Part shown: piece by piece, positions 39,315-47,580 of the stretch
How positions within the stretch are numbered: position 1 is the first letter of the stretch
Layout of the letters: each line of letters begins with the position of its first letter
Origin: Microbacterium hydrocarbonoxydans
Lineage (GTDB): Bacteria; Actinomycetota; Actinomycetes; Actinomycetales; Microbacteriaceae
Direction: 5' to 3'
Length of the DNA stretch: 64,000 bases
Assembly (NCBI RefSeq): GCF_900105205.1
Contig: NZ_FNSQ01000005.1
Location: forward strand, 868,001 to 932,000
The notes under the pieces: model-generated
Told to the model about the DNA's origin: nothing
Database searches by the model: none
What the model saw: the letters and a program-made list of their open reading frames with translations, nothing else
Program-made: the position numbers and the translations under genes

Positions 39315-40415
39315 TCAAGCCTTCGGATCGGCGCTGGTCAGCGGTCGGGCGAGTGTCGGGTCGGCGTCGGTGCCGGGGAGGCACAGCAGCAGTGCGCCGG
39401 GGTCGAGAGGATTCTGCGGGGCGAGAGCGCGGAGCAGGTCCGTGCCGGTGACTCCCGCTTCTCGGAGAGCGGCGAGCTCGGCGGAGTTCAGGCCGACCGG
39501 CGTCGGGCCGTTGCCCATGTCGGTCCCGTAGAGCAGAGTCCCACCGGCCTCATGGAAGCGGCGGACGTTGTCGACGGCGACAGTCCGCTCCTCGCTGCCG
39601 GCGTCGTGGATCGCGAGAGTCGAGACCCAGGCGACGGATGCCGCCTGCTGCGCGATCGCGTCGTCGTCGAGGCGCTCGGTGAAGGGCGCGTGAGCGAGCC
39701 GGGTGGCCCCGAGGCGTGCGGCGCGCTGTGCCTCGCCCGCACCTTCGGCGTGGGCCACGACCGCGAGTCGGCGTCCGGCTGCGGCAGTGACGACCGCGCG
39801 GAACAGGTCATCGGCGAAGACCGGACCGGCAGTGGCGTTGCTCGCGACCTTGATGCAGGATGCTCCGGCATCCGCCATCTCGGTGACGGCGGCGTGCGCC
39901 ATCTCGGCGTTCGCGATTTCGCGGAAGGAGCCCGCCGGTGCCCAGTCGCGGTCTGAGGGGTAGCCACCGATCGGGGTGAGGAACGCGCCGGCGAACTCGA
40001 CCACGACCGCGTGCGTGGTCGAAAACGCATCGGAAAGCGGCGATTCGGATGTCTTCTTGACCACGCCAGGGTGGGTGGGTGCGTTTGTGACCACGCCAAG
40101 ATGCGCGGGTGTGCTTTCGACCGCGCCAGGGTGCACGGGGGCGCGTTCGACCGCATGCAACTGCGCGGCGAGCCCGGCGATGACGGTTGGGTTCGCGCCG
40201 AGATCGAGCACTCGGCCGAGTGTCGACGAGCCGAGCAGCGCGTGGTCGACCAGCTGCAGGTGCACGTGGTGGTCGGTGAACCCGCCGACGATCACACCGT
40301 CGAGGCGCGGCGTTCCGGGAGCGGGGCGCTCGTCGCGCACAAGCATCCGCTGACCCCCCTGCATGAGGAGGCCGTCGCGCCATCCTTCGCCGTCGAAGAA
40401 GGTCGCCGCCTGCAT
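39315..40415 (-). CDS. Metal-dependent amidohydrolase with repeat-derived insertion
   Basis: A 366-residue TIM-barrel amidohydrolase. The metal site is visible: H50-V-H52, K189 (SCIKVASN), H222 (AHAEG), H242 (AHAPF) and D299 (GTDMG). Residues 88-134 are not typical of the fold: they form ten-residue repeats (ERAPVHPGAV, ESTPAHLGVV, TNAPTHPGVV) followed by a Ser/Thr stretch, all encoded by a copy of the repeat family seen at 23.4-23.8 kb. Between tryptophan dioxygenase and kynureninase the needed step is formylkynurenine hydrolysis, so this enzyme may be the formamidase; that is inference. Confidence 0.78.
   Translation of the reverse strand: MQAATFFDGEGWRDGLLMQGGQRMLVRDERPAPGTPRLDGVIVGGFTDHHVHLQLVDHALLGSSTLGRVLDLGANPTVIAGLAAQLHAVERAPVHPGAVESTPAHLGVVTNAPTHPGVVKKTSESPLSDAFSTTHAVVVEFAGAFLTPIGGYPSDRDWAPAGSFREIANAEMAHAAVTEMADAGASCIKVASNATAGPVFADDLFRAVVTAAAGRRLAVVAHAEGAGEAQRAARLGATRLAHAPFTERLDDDAIAQQAASVAWVSTLAIHDAGSEERTVAVDNVRRFHEAGGTLLYGTDMGNGPTPVGLNSAELAALREAGVTGTDLLRALAPQNPLDPGALLLCLPGTDADPTLARPLTSADPKA
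40015..40154 (-). repeat. Structured repeat element 4, in frame inside the amidohydrolase gene
   Basis: Read on the minus strand, GCGGTC, GCGGTC and GTGGTC occur 30 bases apart (starts 40154, 40124, 40094), followed by GTGGTCA at 40064 opening a segment of exactly 50 bases that closes with GACCAC at 40015. Order, 30-base period and 50-base hairpin length equal those of the intergenic elements. Confidence 0.75.
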
Positions 40416-41269
40416 CAGCTGCCGATCTCGGTGCGCACGGTATAGAGCTCCGGGAAGAACGTCAGGTCGAGGGCGCGCTGCAGGAACCCGACTCCGCTCG
40501 AGCCGCCGGTGCCGACCTTCATGCCGATCGTCCGCGCCACGGTCTTCAGGTGACGGAAGCGCCAGAACTGGAAGTTGTCCTCGAGATCGACGAGGTCTTC
40601 GCAGGCTTCGTAGAGGTCCCAGTGCTGCTGGTGGTTCTGGTAGATCTCTCGGATCGCGGGTACGAGTTCCGGCGTCTCGCGATACGGGAGGCGCACGTCG
40701 CGGTCGAGGATCTCGGTCGGGATCGGCAGCCCACGACGGGAGGCGTAGCGCAGGAACTCGTCGTAGAGCGTCGGCTTGTGCCATTCGGCGGTGAGCAGGG
40801 CGAGGTTGGCGGGGTGGTCGCCGAAGACACTGAGCATCTTCTCGTTCTTGTTGCCGAGCGCGAACTCGACCGCCCGGTACTGCACCGACTGGAAGCCGGA
40901 GGAGTTGCCGAGAGCGCCGCGGAACTGCGCGTACTCGGTCGGGGTGAGGGTCGCGAGGATCGCCCACTGCTGGGTCATGACGTCCTGGATGCGCTTGACG
41001 CGCGCGACTCGTTTGAGCGCCTCTCGCAGGTCGTCGCTCGCGAGCAGCTCGCGCGCGGACGACAGCTCGTGCAGCAGCTGCTTCAGCCAGAGCTCGGTGG
41101 TCTGGTGCTGGATGATGAACAGCAGCTCATCGTGATGCTCGGGGACGCTGACCGGATGCTGCGCCGTGAGCAGCTGGTCCAGCGACAGGTACGAGCCGTA
41201 CGTCATGCGTCCGGACAGATCGGTGACGATGCCGGCCTCGAGCTCGCGCTCGTTCTTCTCGGTGGTCAT
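40415..41269 (-). CDS. kynA: Tryptophan 2,3-dioxygenase
   Basis: A 284-residue haem enzyme that opens the indole ring of tryptophan to N-formylkynurenine, the first step of the kynurenine pathway. Motifs are YGSYLSLDQLLTAQHP, FIIQHQTTELWLKQ (H55 in the substrate pocket), GNSSGFQSVQYR and WRFRHLKTVARTIGMKVGTG with haem ligand H240. AGGAAGCG precedes the ATG. Its TGA shares one base with the amidohydrolase ATG, so it heads a coupled operon with kynureninase and PaaX. Confidence 0.92.
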   Translation of the reverse strand: MTTEKNERELEAGIVTDLSGRMTYGSYLSLDQLLTAQHPVSVPEHHDELLFIIQHQTTELWLKQLLHELSSARELLASDDLREALKRVARVKRIQDVMTQQWAILATLTPTEYAQFRGALGNSSGFQSVQYRAVEFALGNKNEKMLSVFGDHPANLALLTAEWHKPTLYDEFLRYASRRGLPIPTEILDRDVRLPYRETPELVPAIREIYQNHQQHWDLYEACEDLVDLEDNFQFWRFRHLKTVARTIGMKVGTGGSSGVGFLQRALDLTFFPELYTVRTEIGS

Positions 41270-41301
41270 GGGTCGCTTCCTGTCGTGGCGGACAGGAGAA
41301 A

Positions 41302-41334
41302 CATATAACAATCGTGGCGACCGTCACAATAGTG
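41302..41334 (-). promoter_or_regulatory. Promoter of the kynurenine operon with direct repeats
   Basis: On the minus strand TTGTGA (41324-41329) and TATATG (41302-41307) have a 16-base spacer and lead to the start at 41269. ACAATCGTG (41308-41316) and ACAATAGTG (41326-41334) form 9-base direct repeats 18 bases apart that overlap the -35 and spacer, a plausible site for the operon's PaaX-type regulator. Confidence 0.6.
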
Positions 41335-41381
41335 ACATATCCCGCTGATGCTTCTTCACGGAGGCGCGCTCGCCGCCGAGG

Positions 41382-43097
41382 TCAGAGCCTCGGCGTGCGC
41401 GGGGGAGGTGTCCGTCGCTCCCCGGGCGAGCCGATCGCCTCGAAGCCGGTCGCGAGACGCAGCAATGCTGAGTCGTCGTAGGCGCGACCCGCGAACGTCA
41501 GTCCGATCGGCATGCCGATGTCGGACATGAGTCCCATCGGCACGGTCACGGTCGGGATGCCGAGGTGCCGCACGGTCAGGTTGCCGTTCGCGATCCAGGT
41601 GCCGTTGCGCCACCCGAGGTCGGCCGATGCCTCGTTCACGTCCATGTCCGCCGGGCCGACGTCGGCGACCGCGGGGAACGCGACCGCATCGAGCTCGAGC
41701 TCGTCCATCCAGTTCTCGAGGTCGATGCGACGTGTCTTCTCGAGCCCGAGCAGACCGTCGGGGAGCTCGGGCATGTCCTCGATGCGGGCGGCGGGATTCT
41801 CGCGCACCCAGTCCGGGTATTCGGCGATGTCGTCGTCGAAACCGGTGTAGCGGTCGGGGAGCGCGCCCGCCGGATGCGGGAAGATCGCGGCTCCATCGAC
41901 GTCGGCGAGGCTGCGGAGGCGCGGGTCGCCGTTCGCCTGCAGGAAGTCCTCCCACGCCCAGGCCGACAGATCGATGATCTCGCGGTGCAGATACTCCGCC
42001 GACACCAGGCCGCGGGTCGCGATCGTCGGTGCGCCAGGTCGGTCGCCCTCATAGCGCGACACCACGGGGAAGTCCACCTCGACCACAATGGCGCCGGCGG
42101 CCTCGAGGTCTCGACGGGCCGCGGTCCAGCGCTCGATCACGGAGGGCCGCGTCTCGATGCGCTGACCGGTCGGGCCGCCGATGCCCGGTGCGTCGGCCGT
42201 GCCGGCATCCGGGTCGGCGTTGATGTACATGCGCGGGATGCCGATGCGGGCGCCGCGAAGGGCGCTCGCCGCATCGCTCGAGAGTGCCGGGTAGGACTCC
42301 GGTCGCACCGCCGAGGCTGCGGGAAGGGCGACCCACGGCTGGGCGCGCCAGAAGTCGCCGCGCACCTCGGCGTCGTCCGCGACGATCACGTCGAGCACCT
42401 CGAGTAGGTCGGCCATCGTGCGGGTATGCGGCACCACGACATCCATGGTGGGCACGAGGGGCCAGTTGCCGCGGGTCGAGATCACGCCGCGTGAGGGGGT
42501 GTACGCGCAGAGGGCGTTGTTCGTGGCGGGCCCACGTCCGCTCGACCAGGTCTCCTCTCCCAGGCCGAAGGCGCCGAAGCTCGCGGCCGTCGCCGTTCCC
42601 GAGCCGTTCGAGGAGCCGGAGGCGAACGGCGCTGTGAGGAAGTCCGCGTTGTACGGGCTCTCGGCTCGTCCGTAGACACCGCGCTGCATGCCTCCGTTGG
42701 CCATCGGGGGCATGTTCGTCAGACCGAGGCAGATCGCTCCGCCCGCCCGCAGGCGCTCGACCGTGAACGCATCACGCTGCGCGACCAGTTCGGCGAATGC
42801 CGGGCTGCCGGCTGCCGCAGTCAGGCCGCGCACGAGGTAGCTGTCCTTCGCGGTGTAGGGGATGCCGTCGAGCGGCCCCAGCGTCTCGCCGCGTGCGCGG
42901 CGGGCATCCGATGCGTGGGCTTCTGCGCGCGCATCGGGGTTGAGGACGACCACGGCGTTCAGAGCCGTCTCCGTCTCCGACCCGTCGTACGCGGCGATGC
43001 GGGCGAGGTAGGCGTCGACCAGCTCGACGGCGGTCGTCGTGCCGTCTTCGAGTGCCCGTCGCAGATCGGCGATGGAGGCTTCGACCACGTCGATCAT
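41382..43097 (-). CDS. Amidase-signature family hydrolase
   Basis: A 571-residue amidase. The Ser-cisSer-Lys triad lies in GIPYTAKDSY (K84), FASGSSNGSGTA (S162/S163) and ETWSSGRGPATN (S186). The Gly-rich signature departs from the common GGSSGGS form, so the substrate may be unusual. Its ATG overlaps the agmatine deiminase stop (ATGA). It could hydrolyse N-carbamoylputrescine made by that enzyme, a step normally done by a nitrilase-fold protein; this is inference. Confidence 0.82.
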   Translation of the reverse strand: MIDVVEASIADLRRALEDGTTTAVELVDAYLARIAAYDGSETETALNAVVVLNPDARAEAHASDARRARGETLGPLDGIPYTAKDSYLVRGLTAAAGSPAFAELVAQRDAFTVERLRAGGAICLGLTNMPPMANGGMQRGVYGRAESPYNADFLTAPFASGSSNGSGTATAASFGAFGLGEETWSSGRGPATNNALCAYTPSRGVISTRGNWPLVPTMDVVVPHTRTMADLLEVLDVIVADDAEVRGDFWRAQPWVALPAASAVRPESYPALSSDAASALRGARIGIPRMYINADPDAGTADAPGIGGPTGQRIETRPSVIERWTAARRDLEAAGAIVVEVDFPVVSRYEGDRPGAPTIATRGLVSAEYLHREIIDLSAWAWEDFLQANGDPRLRSLADVDGAAIFPHPAGALPDRYTGFDDDIAEYPDWVRENPAARIEDMPELPDGLLGLEKTRRIDLENWMDELELDAVAFPAVADVGPADMDVNEASADLGWRNGTWIANGNLTVRHLGIPTVTVPMGLMSDIGMPIGLTFAGRAYDDSALLRLATGFEAIGSPGERRTPPPRTPRL

Positions 43098-44134
43098 GCG
43101 GATGCCCCCAGGCTCGGCTGCTGCTGGGTGATGCAGTGGATTCCGCCGCCGCGATCGAAGAGCGGACGTGCGTCGACGGTGACGACCCTGCGACCCGGAT
43201 AGGCGTCGGAGAGGATCGCCCGCGCTGTGGCATCCGCCTGCTCGTCGCCGAACCCGCAGGCCACGACGCCGTCGTTCGTTACGAGGTGGTTGACGTAGCT
43301 CCAGTCGACGAACCCCTCGCCGTCGCGCAGGGTCGGCGGCGCAGGCAGGTCGATGACCTCGAAGGGGCGGCCCGCTGCGTCCGTCTGCTGTCCGAGGTGT
43401 GCACGGAGCTCCTGCGACACGGCGTGATCGGGGTGATCGGGGTTCTGCTGGTCGTGCAGCAGCAGGCGTCCCGGCGCGGCGATCGTTGCGACGATGTCGA
43501 CGTGCCCGTTCGTGCCGAAGTCGTCGTAGTCGCGCGTGAGTCCGCGGGGCAACCACACAGCGGTGGTGGCCCCGAGCGTCCTGGCCATCTCGGCCTCGAC
43601 CCGCGCCCTGTCGGCGTAGGGGTTGCGGCGGGGATCGAGCTGCACCGTCTCGGTGAGGAGCACGGTGCCCTCGCCGTCGACGTGGATGCCGCCCCCCTCG
43701 TTGACGAGCGTCGAGCTCACCAGCTCGGCGCCGACGGCCGCGGCGATGATCCGGGCGTGCTGCGCGGCCTTCTGCCACTGCGCCCAGGCGGGCGCGCCCC
43801 AGCCGTTGAAGATCCAGTCGACCGCGCCCAGGACGTCGGGTCGCTCGACGTCGACCACGAACGTGGGGCCGGAGTCCCGCATCCAGAACTCGTCGACGGG
43901 CGCCTCGACGATGTCGATGCTGCGGCTCAGCATGCGGCGCGCGCGGGAGATCTCGGCGGGATCGACGATCATCGTGACCGGTTCGAAATCGGCGACGGCG
44001 TGGGCGACGGACGTCCAGGTGTCGTAGCCCTCCTCGCGCTCGGCGGCCGACTCGCCCAGCGTCGGGCCCTCGGCGGGGAACGCCATCCAGGTGCGGTCGT
44101 GGGGTGCGGTCTCGGCGGGCATGTGCCAGGCCAT
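43094..44134 (-). CDS. aguA: Agmatine deiminase
   Basis: A 346-residue guanidino-group-modifying enzyme that turns agmatine into N-carbamoylputrescine and ammonia. Pentein-fold motifs are APVDEFWMRDSGPTF, LVNEGGGIHVDGEG, GTNGHVDIVA (H211) and the C-terminal GGGIHCITQQQP with nucleophile C334. GAGGAGAC precedes the ATG. It is the first gene of a two-gene operon and diverges from a TetR regulator. Confidence 0.9.
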   Translation of the reverse strand: MAWHMPAETAPHDRTWMAFPAEGPTLGESAAEREEGYDTWTSVAHAVADFEPVTMIVDPAEISRARRMLSRSIDIVEAPVDEFWMRDSGPTFVVDVERPDVLGAVDWIFNGWGAPAWAQWQKAAQHARIIAAAVGAELVSSTLVNEGGGIHVDGEGTVLLTETVQLDPRRNPYADRARVEAEMARTLGATTAVWLPRGLTRDYDDFGTNGHVDIVATIAAPGRLLLHDQQNPDHPDHAVSQELRAHLGQQTDAAGRPFEVIDLPAPPTLRDGEGFVDWSYVNHLVTNDGVVACGFGDEQADATARAILSDAYPGRRVVTVDARPLFDRGGGIHCITQQQPSLGASA

Positions 44135-44188
44135 GATTGTCTCCTCGCTGCTGATCGCGACCTCGAGGATGAGGAACCGTGTTCGCTA

Positions 44189-44217
44189 TTGAACAGGTGA
44201 TCAACGAGTGATACGGT
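44189..44217 (+). promoter_or_regulatory. Promoter of the TetR-decarboxylase pair with a dyad
   Basis: TTGAAC (44189-44194) and TACGGT (44212-44217) have an ideal 17-base spacer; the -10 ends eight bases before the ATG at 44226. TGTTC-N6-GAACA (44180-44195) overlaps the -35 and may be an operator for the TetR protein, also serving the divergent deiminase operon. Confidence 0.6.
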
Positions 44218-44225
44218 AACCCCTG

Positions 44226-44870
44226 ATGGAGACCACGTCAAGAGCAGCCGCACCGCGCCGGCTGCCGCCCGAAGAGCGAGAGCGCTCGATCCTGCGGGGC
44301 GCCGTCGACCTCGCCGGCGAGAGCGGGCTCGAGGCGCTGACCGTGCGTGCGGTCGCCGCGAAGGTCGGTGTCACCCCGGCCCTCGTCGCGCACTACCGGC
44401 CGGTGATGGAGTCCTTCGTCGCCGAGGTGTTCACCGAGATCGTCGCCGCGGAGCGCGACGAGGTCATCGCCTCGTACGACCCCGACGTCGACCTGCGCAC
44501 CAATCTGCTGCGGCTGATCGAGACGCTGCTCGACGACTCCCGCGACGACGTCGCCATGGTGTGGGTGCAGTCCTGGGCGCTCGGCGCACGCAACGAGGCT
44601 CTCGGCGAGCGGGTCCGCGTGGAGATGGACCTCTGGCACAGCGCGCTCGAGGACCTGATCGCCCGCGCGATCGCCGAGGATTCGAGGGTTCGGGTCGACC
44701 CTGGGTCATCCGCCTGGATGCTGCTGGCCATGGTCGACGGGATGAGCGCGCACTCCCTGGTGCACTGGGCGCCGCGCGACCGCGCCGATCTCGCCAGACG
44801 CACACTCGCCGCCGTGCTCGACGCACCGGCCGCACGCACACCGACATCGCTCGCAGAATCTCACAGTTAA
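44226..44870 (+). CDS. TetR/AcrR-family transcriptional regulator
   Basis: A 214-residue regulator. The helix-turn-helix is LEALTVRAVAAKVGVTPALV with HYRPVMESFV after it (residues about 18-65); the rest is a helical ligand-binding domain similar to BetI-like proteins. It lies ten bases before the PLP decarboxylase and diverges from the amidase-deiminase operon, so it probably regulates both in response to an amine. Confidence 0.85.
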   Translation: METTSRAAAPRRLPPEERERSILRGAVDLAGESGLEALTVRAVAAKVGVTPALVAHYRPVMESFVAEVFTEIVAAERDEVIASYDPDVDLRTNLLRLIETLLDDSRDDVAMVWVQSWALGARNEALGERVRVEMDLWHSALEDLIARAIAEDSRVRVDPGSSAWMLLAMVDGMSAHSLVHWAPRDRADLARRTLAAVLDAPAARTPTSLAESHS

Positions 44871-44879
44871 GGACAGCTC

Positions 44880-46253
44880 ATGGGAGCAGAACGCATGCAC
44901 GCCGCCTCGGCCGAATCGACGGCGATCGTCGACGCGGTGCTCGACTACTCACGACGTCGCATGCTCGCGGCCGACGTGCCGCTCGACAAGCCGCAGACTC
45001 CGGCCGAGCTCAACCGGCTGGTCGGCGCCACCATCACCGATGCGGGTCTCGGATCGCAGCGTGCTCTGAGCGTGTTCGAGCACATCCTCGCGCCTGCATG
45101 CCTGACGACCAGTCACCCGCTGTACCTGTCGTTCATCCCGACCGCGCCGACGATGGCCGCGATCGCGTTCGACCTCGTCGTCTCGGCATCCGGGCTCTAC
45201 GGAGGCAGCTGGCTCGAAGGTGCGGGTGCGGTGCACGCCGAGAACGAGGTGCTGTCGTTCCTCGCCGCGGAGTTCGGGCTGCCGGACACCGCCGGCGGAG
45301 TGTTCGTGCAGGGTGGCACGATCGGCAACCTCTCCGCGCTGGTCGCGGCTCGCGAGGCCGCCAAGGCGAAGCTGCTCGAGGCCGGCAAGGAGCTCCCGCG
45401 GCGCTGGAAGATCGTCTGCAGCGTCGAGGCGCACTCGTCGAACAAGTCCGCGGCGAAGGTCATGGATGCCGACGTTCTCCTCGTGCCGGCAGGACCCGAC
45501 GGGGTGCTGCGAGCGGATGCCGTGCGCGAGGCGCTCGCCGAACACGGCGACGAGATCTGCGCGGTCGTCGCGACCGGCGGGTCGACCAACTTCGGCATCG
45601 TCGACGACATCGCAGGCATCGCCGCCCTCAAGGACGAATTCGACTTCTGGCTGCACATCGACGGCGCGTACGGCCTCACCGCAATGCTCGCGCCTGAGGC
45701 GCGGGGCATCTTCGCGGGCGTCGAGCGCGCGGACTCGGTGATCGTCGATCCGCACAAGTGGCTCTTCGCGCCCTTCGACTGCTGCGCGCTGATCTATCGC
45801 GACCCGGATGCCGGACGCCGCGCGCACACGCAGCACGCCGAGTACCTCGACACCCTCACCGACGGCGACGACTTCAGCCCGTCGGACTACTCGATCCAGC
45901 TGACGCGCCGGCCGCGAGGACTGCCGTTGTGGTTCTCGCTCGCCACATATGGAGTGACCGCGTACCGCGAGGCCGTCAGCTCGACGATCGCGCTGACGAA
46001 GCGGATCGCGGCCGAGATCGCCGCCCGCCCCGAGCTGCGACTGGTGCGCGACCCGCAGCTGTCGGTCGTCGTGTTCGAACGTGACGGATGGGAGAGAGCC
46101 GACTACGACCGCTGGTCCGACGAGCTCCTCGACTCGCAGCGCGCGTTCGTCGTGCCGAGCTCGCACGCGGGGCGCCCGAACACCCGCTTCGCGATCCTCA
46201 ATCCGCTCACGACCTTCGAGGACCTCACCGGCATCCTCGACACCATGAAGTAG
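44880..46253 (+). CDS. PLP-dependent group II amino-acid decarboxylase
   Basis: A 457-residue enzyme of the aromatic-L-amino-acid / glutamate decarboxylase family. It contains GVFVQGGTIGNLSALVAARE, H185 stacking on PLP (SVEAHSSNKSAAK), D261 (LHIDGAYG) and the PLP lysine K293 (VDPHKWLFAPFDC). The substrate is not fixed; aromatic amino acids are most common for this subgroup. AAGGACAG precedes the ATG. It is co-transcribed with the TetR gene and adjoins agmatine genes, so an amine-metabolism role is likely. Confidence 0.87.
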   Translation: MGAERMHAASAESTAIVDAVLDYSRRRMLAADVPLDKPQTPAELNRLVGATITDAGLGSQRALSVFEHILAPACLTTSHPLYLSFIPTAPTMAAIAFDLVVSASGLYGGSWLEGAGAVHAENEVLSFLAAEFGLPDTAGGVFVQGGTIGNLSALVAAREAAKAKLLEAGKELPRRWKIVCSVEAHSSNKSAAKVMDADVLLVPAGPDGVLRADAVREALAEHGDEICAVVATGGSTNFGIVDDIAGIAALKDEFDFWLHIDGAYGLTAMLAPEARGIFAGVERADSVIVDPHKWLFAPFDCCALIYRDPDAGRRAHTQHAEYLDTLTDGDDFSPSDYSIQLTRRPRGLPLWFSLATYGVTAYREAVSSTIALTKRIAAEIAARPELRLVRDPQLSVVVFERDGWERADYDRWSDELLDSQRAFVVPSSHAGRPNTRFAILNPLTTFEDLTGILDTMK

Positions 46254-46275
46254 ACCGGCTCGGTCCGGCGCCCGA

Positions 46276-46346
46276 TCTGCACACGTTGCCCCGTTTCGCA
46301 CACTTCTCGCGAGGCATCCGTTGCCGAACGGGACATCGTGTGCAGA
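46276..46346. repeat. Long imperfect inverted repeat between convergent genes
   Basis: TCTGCACACGTTGCCCCGTT at 46276-46295 matches the complement of 46327-46346 at 18 of 20 positions, with a 31-base loop holding TCGCACACTTCTCGCGAGGC. It starts 23 bases after the decarboxylase stop and 49 bases before the hydrolase stop. It may act as a bidirectional terminator or be an intergenic repeat copy. Confidence 0.6.
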
Positions 46347-46394
46347 CCGGGACGGGTAGACCGGGCCGGTCGGACAAGCCGGCTGGGACGGGCC

Positions 46395-47450
46395 TCACCG
46401 GGTCGTATGGGCGTCCAGGAAGTCGATCGTCTGCTGCAGCGCCGTCCGGGCATCCGGCATGTCGAGATGGAACTGGTACTCGTGCGGAAGCTCGGGTTCG
46501 TGCGACGCCGGCCAGAACAGGGTCGTGACGTCGACCCCGAGAGCTTCCAGCCGCTTCGCCATCGGGATCGACTGCAGCCAGGTCAGGCCGTCGCCGTTAC
46601 CGCCCGAGATGTAGGTGGTCGGGAAGTCCTCCGTCACCCAGTCGATCGTCGACATGGTGGCCCCGGTCGAGCCCTCGGCCCAGGTCTTGGTGCCTGCATA
46701 CGCCCACATCGAGGTCTTGAGTCCCCAACCGACGACCCCGTCGAGGGCGGCGAGGGCGGCGAGATCGTACACACCGCAATTGAGCACGGTCGCCGCGACC
46801 TGCTCGGCCTTCAGCGCCGGCTTGACGTCCATGATCTCCGCGTACTCGGGGTTCGTGATGAGGGTGGCCATCTGGCTCGCGAGCTGCCCGCCGGCCGAAT
46901 CGCCCGCCAGCACGATCTGGTCCGGATCCACGCCCAGCTCCGCCGCGTGCTCGTCGATGTAGGCGAGCGCGTCGTTGAGCTGATGCACGGCCAGCGGGTA
47001 CACGCCCTCCGGGCCGATCGTGTAGTTGAGGCCGATGGTCGTGTATCCCTCGGCGGCGAGGATGCGCAGGTAGGGGTCGACGTTCTCCTTCTCGCCCGAG
47101 ATCCACGCTCCGCCGTGGATCCAGACGACGGTCGGCAGAGGCCCGGATGCGGATGCCGGCGTGAAGACGTCCATCGTCGTGTCTGCGCCGCCGTCGGCGT
47201 ACGCGACGTCGAGCTGCTCGGTGAGCTTCGTATCGGGGACGTGCTTCTCCATCTCGGCGGCGGTCTCGTCACCGCCCTTGGTGAACACAGCGCGGATCAG
47301 CATCGCCGAGGGCCACGGAGTGAGTGCTCCGATGACCGCCACGACGCCGGCGACGAGGAGGACTGTTCCGACCGCCACCTTCGTGCGGTGCCACGGTCGG
47401 CGAGCTCTCTTCGGACGGACGGATTCGTCTTCGTGCGCGCTCGTGGTCAT
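46395..47450 (-). CDS. Membrane-anchored alpha/beta hydrolase (HSL / BD-FAE-like esterase)
   Basis: A 351-residue protein with an N-terminal helix (VAVGTVLLVAGVVAVIGAL) and an outer hydrolase domain. The oxyanion motif HGGAW is at 112-116, the nucleophile S185 is in GDSAGG and the catalytic His lies in PHEYQFHLDM. Such enzymes cleave short esters. It follows a TetR gene on the same strand 130 bases upstream. Confidence 0.85.
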   Translation of the reverse strand: MTTSAHEDESVRPKRARRPWHRTKVAVGTVLLVAGVVAVIGALTPWPSAMLIRAVFTKGGDETAAEMEKHVPDTKLTEQLDVAYADGGADTTMDVFTPASASGPLPTVVWIHGGAWISGEKENVDPYLRILAAEGYTTIGLNYTIGPEGVYPLAVHQLNDALAYIDEHAAELGVDPDQIVLAGDSAGGQLASQMATLITNPEYAEIMDVKPALKAEQVAATVLNCGVYDLAALAALDGVVGWGLKTSMWAYAGTKTWAEGSTGATMSTIDWVTEDFPTTYISGGNGDGLTWLQSIPMAKRLEALGVDVTTLFWPASHEPELPHEYQFHLDMPDARTALQQTIDFLDAHTTR

Positions 47451-47580
47451 GGAAACCCCTCTCCGCGCAACATCTTGGCAGTATTCCGGTCGGTGGCGTC
47501 GAGTCGGCGTCGAGTCGGCATCCTCGTCGCTCGCTGAGTCAGCGCCGATCCGGCACGTATTCGGCCGGCCGGGCGTGCGG

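Noticed and set aside
41382..44204. A continuous minus-strand frame of 940 codons that would fuse the amidase to an upstream protein
   Set aside because: The upstream part overlaps the agmatine deiminase gene in a different frame and is low-complexity Arg-rich; the amidase proper begins at 43097 with an ATGA overlap.
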